Below, piece by piece: positions 1-6,855 of a stretch of DNA of 20,158 nt. Position 1 is the stretch's first letter, and each line of letters opens with the position of its first letter. Source of the DNA: a virus; the IMG/VR virus record IMGVR_UViG_3300000235_000034, positions 1-20,158 of that record. One strand, 5' to 3'. A program made the translations under genes and the position numbers. The notes under the pieces are model-generated. The model was not told the DNA's origin. It saw only the letters and a program-made list of their open reading frames with translations, and made no database searches.

Positions 1-982
1 GGTTTGCAATGCAAGTGCCATACATAACATCCAGAACATCGGTGTCAGGTAAGTGAAGCCATTTTTTATAAGTCGCGTAAACTTCAGCGGGGGAAATAAA
101 TTCACCCTTCAATTCTGTAAGCGGGTCTTTTTTCTTCTTGAACACGCTTGCGGTTCCTTCAGCACCTTCACCTTGCGGGGGCTCAACTTCCATCATGCCA
201 AGAAGAACTTCAAGGGTTTTCCCTTCTTTCATAAAATCGCGAACATCGAATTTTTCAACGGTTCCTTCATTCCAGTGCAAATACAAAACTTTACTTGCAA
301 CGGTTGAAAGAACATTGTGCGCTTTGTTAGCGCCTTCACGCCCAGCTTTGTCATTGTCATAAAAACAATAAACTTCTTTGCCCCTGAAAAGGGAAGCCCA
401 TTCTTGTTTAAAGATATTTGCACCAGTCACCGCAACAACACAAACTTCGCCTCCCCATTTGTGAGAATCAAGAAGTTGGTGCATTGCTACTTTGTCCCAT
501 TCACCTTCACAAATAAAAACCTTGTCAAAATCATTCAAATCTTCCCAACCCCACAAACCAACATTGCAACCACTTGTTGAAAGTGTTTTCTTGTCTTTGT
601 ATATGCGCAAATCTTGAACGGTTTTTTTGTCAGCGGAAACAATGGGAACTAGAAATGCGTTTGAAACTGGATTAAACACAACACCAAGTTTTTTCAAAAC
701 ATCAATGTTCAAACTTTTTTCTTCCGCAAGCGGTTTTAAAAAATTTTTATTTGTTTTTGTGACTTCAGAACATTCTTCAAGAACACGTCGAAGAAAAGTT
801 TGATAACCGCCTTTCACCCCGCAAACCTTACAATCAAAAGTTTTCTTTTCTTTATTTGCATAGAATTTTTCTGAAGCATTGCAAAAAGGGCAGTCTGCAA
901 CCGCTTGTGTGTCTGTTTCTTTTAAAAAGTCAACCCCGTGTTGGTGCATGAACACAAGTTCTTTAGGTGTTTTAATTGTCAT
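1..982 (-). CDS. DNA primase-helicase, N-terminal part (zinc finger + Toprim), runs off window
   Basis: Primase of the replication module, probably a primase-helicase. The frame opens at ATG 982 and stays open to base 1, so 327 residues are visible and the C-terminus is missing. Near the N-terminus are two Cys pairs, CPFC (about residues 31-34) and CKVC (about 51-54), forming a primase-type zinc finger. A Toprim domain follows, with the conserved Glu in FICEGEWDK (about residue 159) and the DxD motif in CFYDNDKAGREG (about 208). The last visible segment, HLPDTDVLDVMYGTCIAN, resembles the lead-in to a helicase domain, which would lie outside the window. The start has an AAGGAA ribosome binding site and overlaps the polymerase stop as ATGA, which suggests translational coupling. 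Primase function is well supported; the helicase part is inferred. Confidence 0.88.
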   Translation of the reverse strand, partial: MTIKTPKELVFMHQHGVDFLKETDTQAVADCPFCNASEKFYANKEKKTFDCKVCGVKGGYQTFLRRVLEECSEVTKTNKNFLKPLAEEKSLNIDVLKKLGVVFNPVSNAFLVPIVSADKKTVQDLRIYKDKKTLSTSGCNVGLWGWEDLNDFDKVFICEGEWDKVAMHQLLDSHKWGGEVCVVAVTGANIFKQEWASLFRGKEVYCFYDNDKAGREGANKAHNVLSTVASKVLYLHWNEGTVEKFDVRDFMKEGKTLEVLLGMMEVEPPQGEGAEGTASVFKKKKDPLTELKGEFISPAEVYATYKKWLHLPDTDVLDVMYGTCIAN

Positions 983-3033
983 TGTAAAGGATTCCTTTTC
1001 TTTGGTTGTGTTTCAAGTTCTTTTGCATTTGCCCAACTTGTTCTTGTTTTCTTCCATTCTACTTCAAGGGGAACTTTCAATTCCTCAAATGTTGTCATAA
1101 GATAGGAAGAACACTCAAGAAATTCGGTTTCCCTTTCTGCAAATAAGTCAGGGAAGTGTATAATATTTTCATCATGTATTGAAAGATTCAAAACTACTTG
1201 GTCAGCGTGAGTTGCCTGAACAAGAAAATTTTTCTTGCATTCTTCAGCGCTCCAGCCATTTCTTATTTCAATTTGTGGAACCGCGTTGAATTCTGTCTCA
1301 TAATATCCTATCAATCTTGTTTGACCGCGCTTCAGTATTTCACCAGCGGTTCCCTGAATTTTATAGTTGGCTCCAGCAAATGCTTCTGATTTTCTAACAA
1401 ACAACTTTCTTCCAAAGGAAGTTGTCACAAATCCATTTGCGCGAACTTCTGCAATTGTGTTGTCAGCGAAGTATGAAATTCTTGGAAGCTTCTTTCCAAA
1501 ATTTGTGTGTGCGCCTATTCTTTGTCCATGATCTAAACCAACCAAGCCTTTTGTGACCGCTTCAAATTGTCCACCATAAGCACGCCCGAAACCGTAATTC
1601 TTTGCCCCGTTTCGCATTTGCTTTTTTATTTCTTTAAGCTTCCAGCCTTTCGGATTGTTTTCAGAACGGGTTTCTTCTTGAACACGCTTAGCCCAATCGG
1701 GAAGTTTGAAAATGCAACCTCCTTTTTCAGATTGTTCAACCAACCAATTTATTTCTTCCCAATTATCGCCATAAAGATACTTACATGAAACCCCATGCAT
1801 ATCAATATCTTTTTGGAGCGCTTCAACAAGTTCAGGCTCACCGCAAGCTTCAACAATCAATCGCATTTCAATACCCGCATAATCAACAAGGAACATTGTT
1901 GCATTTGACCTTGAAATGAAACAACGCCTTGCGGGAATAGAATAAATTGTTCTCACACTTGTTTCTTTGGCAACATTTTGAAGGTTTGGTTCCGAAACAC
2001 TTTGTCTTCCGGTGGTTGCCTTGTTTGTGTGTATTGTAGGGTGAACAATGTTGTTTTCATCTGCAAAGTCAATATAGGATTCCATGTTTCCAAGTCCAGT
2101 TGTAAACGCCCTATATTGAAGAACCAAATCAGCAATTTCACCAACTTCACCTTCTTTTTCCCTAAATTCCATCATGGCATCTTTTCCGCTGGAATCAGCC
2201 CCGCTTTCAGTTCTTCTTGTGACGGGCATTTTTAAAGTTTCATAGAACAACTTTGAAACTTGTTTAGAAGAACCAAAATTCAATTCACCAATTCCATATT
2301 CAGTTTTTTTCTTCTGAAGTTTTGCAAGCCTAAAACGCAATTCAGTTTTCATCTTCTTTGTTGCGTTCTTGTCAAGAAGCAAACCGAAATGTTGCATTTT
2401 AATACCAACATTTAGCATTTCAAGTTCATTGTTGTAGCACTGAAGCAAGGCTTCATTCTTGCACACTTTGGGGAACCATAAGCGCCAAAGCAATATTGTT
2501 CTTTCACCGTCTGCAATTTGATACGGTTCCATAATTTCAACGGGGGCTTCTTCATAAAATACGCGCCCAACTTGTGAAGGCTTACAGCCAAGAAGTTTTG
2601 CTTCTTCCGCGATTCGTTTCTTGCTCCATTCATTTAAAATTTTATCTGCAACATTGTCATATTTGAAAATCCATGAAGTTAAATAATCAAGCGCGTGTGA
2701 TGATGAAAGGTTTTGTGCGATTTGTGAAAGTATCATTGTATCTTGCCATTGCGTACAAGAGTGAACAAACACCGTATTCTTCACAAATTGCATTTCAAAC
2801 TTGGCATTGTGACAAACTACATAAAAGCGGGGGAATTCAAAGATTTGTTTCAACCGCTGAAGGGAAAGCAAAGGGTTCTTTCCGTCTTTTCCATCCAAGC
2901 GCCAAACAATAGATTCACCTTGAATGTTAGTTTCAACAAATGCAAAGATTGAATCTTTCAGCGGGTCAAGTCCAGTTGTTTCGATGTCAAACGCAATTGA
3001 ATCTTCAGCATTGAATTCAACTTCTTCATTCAT
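979..3033 (-). CDS. polA: Family A DNA polymerase with 3'-5' exonuclease domain
   Basis: Replicative phage DNA polymerase of the Pol I family, 684 aa. The N-terminal proofreading domain shows Exo I FDIETTGLDP (D16, E18), Exo II CHNAKFE (74-80) with Glu where Asp is usual, D98, and Exo III YQIAD (Y171, D175). The polymerase domain has TGRQSVSEPNLQN (341-353), motif A VDYAGIEMR (D384), motif B with R474, K478 and Y480 in RNGAKNYGFGRAYGG, and motif C SIHDE (H620, D621, E622). Motif A reads DYAGIE rather than the common DYSQIE, but the catalytic Asp is kept. No 5'-nuclease domain is present, which is usual for phage enzymes. ATG 3033 has a GAAGG ribosome binding site. The gene follows the hairpin at 3094-3124 and overlaps the primase start by 4 nt. 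Confidence 0.95.
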   Translation of the reverse strand: MNEEVEFNAEDSIAFDIETTGLDPLKDSIFAFVETNIQGESIVWRLDGKDGKNPLLSLQRLKQIFEFPRFYVVCHNAKFEMQFVKNTVFVHSCTQWQDTMILSQIAQNLSSSHALDYLTSWIFKYDNVADKILNEWSKKRIAEEAKLLGCKPSQVGRVFYEEAPVEIMEPYQIADGERTILLWRLWFPKVCKNEALLQCYNNELEMLNVGIKMQHFGLLLDKNATKKMKTELRFRLAKLQKKKTEYGIGELNFGSSKQVSKLFYETLKMPVTRRTESGADSSGKDAMMEFREKEGEVGEIADLVLQYRAFTTGLGNMESYIDFADENNIVHPTIHTNKATTGRQSVSEPNLQNVAKETSVRTIYSIPARRCFISRSNATMFLVDYAGIEMRLIVEACGEPELVEALQKDIDMHGVSCKYLYGDNWEEINWLVEQSEKGGCIFKLPDWAKRVQEETRSENNPKGWKLKEIKKQMRNGAKNYGFGRAYGGQFEAVTKGLVGLDHGQRIGAHTNFGKKLPRISYFADNTIAEVRANGFVTTSFGRKLFVRKSEAFAGANYKIQGTAGEILKRGQTRLIGYYETEFNAVPQIEIRNGWSAEECKKNFLVQATHADQVVLNLSIHDENIIHFPDLFAERETEFLECSSYLMTTFEELKVPLEVEWKKTRTSWANAKELETQPKKRNPLQ

Positions 3034-3093
3034 CTTCTAACCTTCTTAAATTTAGGGGGTGAGACTGCATACAAAAAATATTTTGGGAATGAA

Positions 3094-3124
3094 AAAGCGG
3101 GGTTCTTTCTGTGAACCCCGCTTT
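3094..3124 (-). terminator. Rho-independent terminator-like hairpin between DUF669 gene and polA
   Basis: A perfect 12-bp stem (arms 3094-3105 and 3113-3124) with a 7-nt loop. On the minus strand the stem is followed directly by TTTTTC. It lies 20 nt past the stop of the DUF669 gene. It could attenuate or end transcription before the polymerase-primase pair; a promoter for that pair would then be expected in 3034-3093, but I see no convincing one. Confidence 0.7.
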
Positions 3125-3143
3125 CATGGGAACGGCTGAAGAA

Positions 3144-3971
3144 TTACTTCTTCTTTTTCTCAATTGTCTTCTTTGGCGCTGGTTTCTTGTATTCCAAACC
3201 AACACGGTCAAACAATTCTTGTTCTTCTTCACTCATATCTTCAGCGGCGAATTCGTATTCACCAAGCGCTTCCTTCAGCGCTTCAAGGTCAGCACCTTCT
3301 TCAAGGTCAGCACCGCCTTCAGTCGCAAAGGTCTTCAAAGCTTCAAGGTCTTTTTCAGCCTGAACTTCTTCTTCAGACTTTTCAACAAGGTCTTTTTCAG
3401 CCTGAACTTCTTCTTCAGACTTTTCAACAACTTCTTCTTTCTTCTTGCGGGCCATCTTGCCCTTTGGCGCTGGTTCTTCCTTTGCGGGGGCTTCAGCCTT
3501 CTTGTTCTTCAAGCCTTCAGGCTTCTTGTCAAGCTTTCCAGCACCTACGCCTTGCGGAACATCTTCAGGTTGAATCAAGTTAACCTTGTGATTCGGGAAA
3601 CCATTCTTGTAAGAAAGCTCAAGAACCAAACCAAACTTGTTTTCAACAAGTTCCTTGACCGCATCTTCAATTTGATCAAATTCTGGAAGTTCGATTTCCA
3701 TGTCCTTGAAGAATTGCTTGACCTTCCACGGGTTCCAACCATTCTTTCCTTCAAACATCAAGTTAAGGAACACCAAGCGCCCAACAAGCTTTTCATCTTC
3801 GGCTTCAAGAATCTTCAAGGATACTGCAAGCATCCAAAAATCCGCTTGTGACTGTTTCACTTCAGCCTTGTTGAAAATTGTGACATATTCACCCGCTGGA
3901 ATGTCTTCAAAGTCATTGCCCTCATCCCAAGAATGAGTTCCGGCATATTGAGCAAATTTTGATTGTGCCAT
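3144..3971 (-). CDS. DUF669-family phage protein with acidic repeat tail
   Basis: A 275-aa protein. Residues 1 to about 130 resemble DUF669 phage proteins: DFEDIPAGEYVTIFNKAEVKQSQ, then a LVGRLVFLNLMF segment and a WNPWKVKQFFKDM helix. These proteins sit next to Sak4-type ATPases in phage recombination/replication modules and are suspected ssDNA-binding partners; their exact role is not established. The C-terminal half is low complexity: a Lys/Ala/Pro linker, then very acidic Glu-rich sequence containing a tandem 14-aa repeat (VEKSEEEVQAEKDL twice) and a GADLE duplication, then a basic KKTIEKKKK end. Acidic tails are typical of ssDNA-binding proteins that recruit partners, which fits but does not prove such a role. 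ATG 3971 follows an AAGGAAAAA ribosome binding site. Confidence 0.75.
   Translation of the reverse strand: MAQSKFAQYAGTHSWDEGNDFEDIPAGEYVTIFNKAEVKQSQADFWMLAVSLKILEAEDEKLVGRLVFLNLMFEGKNGWNPWKVKQFFKDMEIELPEFDQIEDAVKELVENKFGLVLELSYKNGFPNHKVNLIQPEDVPQGVGAGKLDKKPEGLKNKKAEAPAKEEPAPKGKMARKKKEEVVEKSEEEVQAEKDLVEKSEEEVQAEKDLEALKTFATEGGADLEEGADLEALKEALGEYEFAAEDMSEEEQELFDRVGLEYKKPAPKKTIEKKKK
3344..3430 (-). repeat. 42-bp tandem repeat (two copies) inside the DUF669 gene
   Basis: Two essentially identical 42-bp units beginning at 3344 and 3386. The period is a multiple of three and encodes the 14-residue acidic unit VEKSEEEVQAEKDL twice. In-frame copy-number change here would only lengthen or shorten the acidic tail. 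Confidence 0.85.
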
Positions 3972-4026
3972 TGTCTTTTTCCTTCTGTTTGTTTTGTTGC
4001 GGGGTTGTTGTTTAGGTTGAAATAAA

Positions 4027-4878
4027 TCAACCCTTCTTTTTAAGGAAGCCTAGTTTTTTCACACCGGAAGAAGTTGTTTCTTCTTCGGGTGCAAAAGATT
4101 CTTCTTGTTTGTTGTTGAACGCTTCCACAATATTTGCATAAGCTTCAACTTCACTTTTCCCCATTGGGATTTTGTGAACGGGTTTGCCATCCAACGCAAT
4201 AAAGTTCTTTGCACAACGAGTTCCACAAATCACTTTTTCGTCACCACGAATTTGCAAGAAGCGTTCACTTCCTGCATAATGATAATATGCAATCGTATCA
4301 ATCACACCCGCAAAAAATGCTTCAGCTTGACCACTCAAAGCGGGTTGAATTTGTTGGTATTTTCTTCCTGAGCGGGTTTCGACTTCTTTCAGAGTATCAT
4401 GCGCCAAAATGACGGTTCCCAAATCCAAAGACATTGCACGCAAACAAGTTCCCTGGAATTCCTTCTTTACTTTGTCCCATCCTTTTCCATAACCTTCATC
4501 TGAGGGGTGAACCATTTCATTCTTTTCACAAACATACTCCATGCACCTATCAAACGCAATTGCACCCGTATCAATCACAAGCGTTTGGAACTTGTGTTCT
4601 CCTCCTGTGAGTTTGTCAATTGTTTGTTTGAAGTGCGCCCAAGAAGGCATTGGCATTTGAAACATCTTCAGCGCCTTTCCACCCGCTTCAAACATAAGCG
4701 AGAGCGCTTTTGGGAATTGGCTTGACAAAGACGTTTTTCCAATCTTCTTTTCACCGTAAATCAACCAAGTATAATCACCGATCGAAGAAGAAGGTGTTGA
4801 AAGTTCAGTTGGGAGTTCAATTTCAATTTCCGCATCAATGTTCTTTTTGCGCTTCAACAAGCTTTTTGCTTCAGCCAT
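4027..4878 (-). CDS. RecA/Sak4-like phage nucleotide-binding ATPase (AAA_24 type)
   Basis: A P-loop ATPase of the phage nucleotide-binding (AAA_24/Sak4-like) family, 283 aa from the chosen start. It shows Walker A GEKKIGKTS (about residues 42-50), Walker B TLVIDT (Asp about 103) and a later hydrophobic strand TVILAH before a polar motif, the compact RecA-fold layout of Sak4-type annealing proteins. These act with ssDNA-binding proteins in recombination-dependent replication. ATG 4878 is preferred over the upstream TTG 4929 and ATG 4899 because AAGGTGG precedes it at good spacing. It overlaps the end of the MazG frame by 8 nt. The C-terminus is a Glu-rich and then basic (KKLGFLKKKG) tail. Next to DUF669, as usual for this module. 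Confidence 0.85.
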   Translation of the reverse strand: MAEAKSLLKRKKNIDAEIEIELPTELSTPSSSIGDYTWLIYGEKKIGKTSLSSQFPKALSLMFEAGGKALKMFQMPMPSWAHFKQTIDKLTGGEHKFQTLVIDTGAIAFDRCMEYVCEKNEMVHPSDEGYGKGWDKVKKEFQGTCLRAMSLDLGTVILAHDTLKEVETRSGRKYQQIQPALSGQAEAFFAGVIDTIAYYHYAGSERFLQIRGDEKVICGTRCAKNFIALDGKPVHKIPMGKSEVEAYANIVEAFNNKQEESFAPEEETTSSGVKKLGFLKKKG

Positions 4879-5002
4879 TGCTTCCACCTTCAAGAACATT
4901 GCGTCCAAGTTCAAGGTTGCGGTTTTCAAAATTGGTCAGCGTGAATTTTTCAGGATAACGCACACGCAACTTTGTAATGTTCTTTTCCTTGGTGTCACTC
5001 AT
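4871..5002 (-). CDS. MazG-like C-terminal fragment (43 aa if translated alone)
   Basis: ATG 5002 opens a short frame encoding MSDTKEKNITKLRVRYPEKF and a further 23 residues, ending at TGA 4871-4873. The content is the C-terminal helix and tail of MazG-like proteins, so it is best read as the continuation of the 5005-5253 frame. It has no good ribosome binding site of its own. The last bases overlap the start of the Sak4-like ATPase, as expected if the original MazG gene ended here. Confidence 0.5.
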   Translation of the reverse strand: MSDTKEKNITKLRVRYPEKFTLTNFENRNLELGRNVLEGGSNG

Positions 5003-5004
5003 AT

Positions 5005-5253
5005 TCAAACCAAGTTTTCGTGAACCATTGCAATGAACCAAAGCGCATCATCCAATTCGCCTTGAATGTTGGTTTGGTCAAGTTGCTTCCCGTAAATGAA
5101 AGACTTCTTCAGCTGGTTTGCAAGTTCCCCAATTTCGTCTTGAAGCTCAAGAACAGCGTGAAGCAAATCCCGTTGTTCAGGTGTCAAGAAAAGTTCTTCA
5201 GGCACAACACAAGTGCGCACCGCCAATTTTTGATATTCATTGTCATTCATCAT
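5005..5253 (-). CDS. MazG-like pyrophosphohydrolase, N-terminal catalytic fragment
   Basis: An 82-aa open frame as the sequence stands. It matches the all-alpha MazG-like NTP pyrophosphohydrolase fold: NEYQKLAVRT at the N-terminus, helix LLHAVLELQDEIGELANQLKK, then YGKQLDQTNIQGELDDALWFIA. The metal-binding ExxE/ExxD set is present (E40, E43, E66, D69). Such enzymes hydrolyse (d)NTPs to monophosphates and are common in phage replication operons. The frame stops right after MVHENLV, where the family normally continues for another 40 or so residues; those residues occur in the next frame (see the pseudogene entry). Two ATGs (5253 and 5250) follow an AAAGGAAAG ribosome binding site. Confidence 0.75.
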   Translation of the reverse strand: MMNDNEYQKLAVRTCVVPEELFLTPEQRDLLHAVLELQDEIGELANQLKKSFIYGKQLDQTNIQGELDDALWFIAMVHENLV

Positions 5254-5564
5254 TCTTTGCTTTCCTTTGTTTTAAGATTCAATTTCAATCTTGCCTTCAC
5301 CAGTTGGAACAATTGCGGAACAATTGCGGAACAAGTCACTTCAACATTTCCATTTTCTAAAATCTTGAAGAAGTTCTTTGTGCCATTCTTGCCGTCAACA
5401 ATTATGCTTGGAGTGTTTAGTGAAATATAAGTGTTTTTATTCCCCGCAAACATCTCGAAAGTTCTTTTTGTGGTATCTTTTGCAGTTTGTGAAACTTCTT
5501 TGTTTAATGAAAGAACTTTTTGCTTTTTTGTGAAAGTTTTCTTTGGGCTTCTTTTCAAAATCAA
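5250..5564 (-). CDS. Hypothetical protein with frame-altering 11-bp duplication near its 3' end
   Basis: Up to 104 aa, not recognised. The N-terminus is Lys-rich; the middle (MFAGNKNTYISLNTPSIIVD, then GKNGTKNFFKILENGNVEVT) looks like a small beta-rich domain. The start is uncertain: the frame is the same as that of the upstream nuclease, separated only by its TGA. TTG 5564 lacks a ribosome binding site, and the first ATG is at 5453. Near the end an 11-bp tandem duplication (5306-5334) shifts the frame, so the present C-terminus is QLFQLVKARLKLNLKTKESKE-like and runs to 5250. Without one copy the protein would end ...SAIVPTGEGKIEIES at TAA 5272-5274, just before the MazG ribosome binding site. 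The shorter end looks more natural. Confidence 0.55.
   Translation of the reverse strand: MILKRSPKKTFTKKQKVLSLNKEVSQTAKDTTKRTFEMFAGNKNTYISLNTPSIIVDGKNGTKNFFKILENGNVEVTCSAIVPQLFQLVKARLKLNLKTKESKE
5306..5334 (-). repeat. 11-bp tandem repeat, about 2.6 copies
   Basis: On the plus strand GGAACAATTGC occurs at 5306-5316 and 5317-5327, followed by GGAACAA at 5328-5334. The unit is not a multiple of three and lies inside a coding frame, so gain or loss of a copy changes the C-terminus of the protein. Confidence 0.9.
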
Positions 5565-5579
5565 GAAGGAAGGAAAGGT

Positions 5580-6650
5580 TCATTGATTGCCCCCTAAAAG
5601 TTCAGGTGAAATTTTCTCACGCTGGAAGAAGGAAGGGTTGCCTTTTATACAACCTGAAGCACACGCTTCTAAATAGTCGCAAGGAAACGCCCAGTCATCG
5701 AAACAACTTGAAAGGTTGCGCAAAGGTTGTTGTTGTTTTTGATGCAAGTCAATAATGCGTTGAAATATTATCTTCAATTCAAGTTGGAATTCCCCCATTA
5801 ACCTATGATCGAAAGGAACCAACCAACGCTTAAAATAATGGTCATAATCTTTTCTTACTTCCTTTCTAAAACGCGCACTGAATTCTTTCATTGTTTCAGT
5901 GGGCTTGCGCTTTGTGTATGGCTTTCTAATCACATTGTACAGGGTTTGTTCAGGATAGGAACCAAAGGCTTCCTTCCATGCAAGCGCATAGTATAGCGTT
6001 TGAAAGTCTAAAGGAAGACGCGTTTGTATTCCTTCGACATCAATTTTCCCTTTAGTTTTGTGTTCCATCAAAGTAGTTTTTCCGTCAAGAACAATTCCAC
6101 GGTCAATTTTTCCGACTGCACGCACATCAAAGAACGAAACGCTGAATTCCTTTTCATTGAAAAGTGTTTCATGTTCTGTGAAGTCACTCTCATAGAAGGT
6201 GAAATATTCATCAAGCAACACGGGAATCAATGCTTTGTAATCCTGAACTTTATTTTCTGCAAGCGTGAAAGTTCTTTCATTGGAATCAATGATTGAATCA
6301 ACCGCTTCACAAAGTTCTTCATAGGAAGGTTTTACACCGCTTGAATAAACCAAATCAAGAATTTCGTGAACGGTTCCACCAAACCCATATTTATCAATTT
6401 CATCATTCTTCTTTTCCCAACGGTTCAAAGAAAGAATTCCCTTGCGTTCACAAGCAAGGAAGTTCTGAAGCAATGATTGTGTGATCCCAACACCATCTTT
6501 TCCAAATAGTTTCAACGCTGAAGGAAAGCGCAAACTGGAAACTTCAAATTGATAAACCTTTTCAGGTTCAACTTTGCTTGCGTTTGAATTTGCGCTTGAA
6601 GGGCTTTTTCTTTGAAACTGTTTTTTCTTTATGAACTTCTTTTTCAACAT
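5580..6650 (-). CDS. RecB/Cas4-like PD-(D/E)XK exonuclease with Fe-S-type cysteines
   Basis: 356 aa from ATG 6650. Motifs of the RecB-like nuclease family appear in order: GGTVHEILDL (His about residue 95), EKEFSV, VGKIDRG (Asp about 183), LMEHKTKG (E196, K198: the D-ExK core) and QTLYYALAW (Gln about 217). One Cys lies early in FLACERKGIL (about 67) and four late in CFDDWAFPCDYLEACASGC (about 316, 324, 330, 334). This is the arrangement by which Cas4 and AddB-type nucleases bind a 4Fe-4S cluster. It probably processes DNA ends in recombination. ATG 6650 is chosen over TTG 6680 because AAGGAAA precedes it. The first ~25 residues are very basic and overlap the upstream Cys-rich gene by 83 nt. 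Confidence 0.85.
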   Translation of the reverse strand: MLKKKFIKKKQFQRKSPSSANSNASKVEPEKVYQFEVSSLRFPSALKLFGKDGVGITQSLLQNFLACERKGILSLNRWEKKNDEIDKYGFGGTVHEILDLVYSSGVKPSYEELCEAVDSIIDSNERTFTLAENKVQDYKALIPVLLDEYFTFYESDFTEHETLFNEKEFSVSFFDVRAVGKIDRGIVLDGKTTLMEHKTKGKIDVEGIQTRLPLDFQTLYYALAWKEAFGSYPEQTLYNVIRKPYTKRKPTETMKEFSARFRKEVRKDYDHYFKRWLVPFDHRLMGEFQLELKIIFQRIIDLHQKQQQPLRNLSSCFDDWAFPCDYLEACASGCIKGNPSFFQREKISPELLGGNQ

Positions 6651-6855
6651 AACCAAATTTCCTTTTTTGAATATCGGCAATCATTCCGTGAACTAGGGGG
6701 CAACCAAACTTTGTGCAATAGTTTCCTTTGTACTCAAAATCAATTGGGTAAATTCCCGCACGGTTGCACCCGCCTTTGCAAATGCAACCTTCATATCTAT
6801 CTAGTTTCAAATAGCGTTCACGCTCTTGAAGGAGGTTTGCTGGTGCGTGCTTCAT
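6568..6855 (-). CDS. Cys-rich putative zinc-binding protein
   Basis: 95 aa from ATG 6855, which overlaps the stop of the tiny membrane gene as ATGA. A Cys cluster lies in the middle: CICKGGCNRAGIYP and then YCTKFGCPLVH, a spacing that could bind a metal. The C-terminus is extremely basic (KKKPFKRKFKRKQS). Function is not recognised; a small nucleic-acid-binding protein is a reasonable guess only. The frame stays open further upstream to a TTG at 6954, but that stretch is the membrane gene read in another frame. The 3' 83 nt also encode the start of the nuclease in a different frame, both products being Lys-rich there. Confidence 0.6.
   Translation of the reverse strand: MKHAPANLLQERERYLKLDRYEGCICKGGCNRAGIYPIDFEYKGNYCTKFGCPLVHGMIADIQKRKFGYVEKEVHKEKTVSKKKPFKRKFKRKQS

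Larger units (their letters stand above)
4871..5253 (-). pseudogene. MazG-like nucleotide pyrophosphohydrolase split by a -1 frameshift
   Basis: Two adjacent frames together make one complete MazG-like protein of about 127 aa. The 5' part (5253-5005) carries the catalytic ExxE...ExxD helices. The 3' part continues one frame away (5014-4871) with LGLNMSDTKEKNITKLRVRY followed by PEKF and a Glu/Asn-rich end, the expected MazG C-terminus (NI.KL..RYP..F). The break lies at a run of four A on the minus strand (5015-5018); one extra A, or a -1 slip, gives ...VHEKLGLNMSD... and an unbroken protein. The cause may be a sequencing indel, a real mutation or programmed frameshifting; the sequence alone does not decide. 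Confidence 0.75.

Noticed and set aside
3111-3851. 246-aa plus-strand open frame
   Set aside because: It lies antisense to the DUF669 gene and its Leu/Phe-rich product is the mirror of the Glu/Lys-rich coding strand; no ribosome binding site or family.
4015-4032. 6-bp stem with AATAAA loop at the end of the Sak4-like gene
   Set aside because: Short, not GC-rich and without a T-run, so not a convincing terminator.
5015-5025. Programmed -1 frameshift site in the MazG gene
   Set aside because: The heptamer is CGAAAAC, not a canonical X XXY YYZ slippery site, and no obvious downstream structure was found; kept only as one alternative.
5437-5583. 48-aa frame starting at the nuclease stop (ATGA)
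   Set aside because: The junction is attractive, but the product shows no recognisable feature and overlaps the frame that reads more like a protein; noted in a finding instead of annotated.
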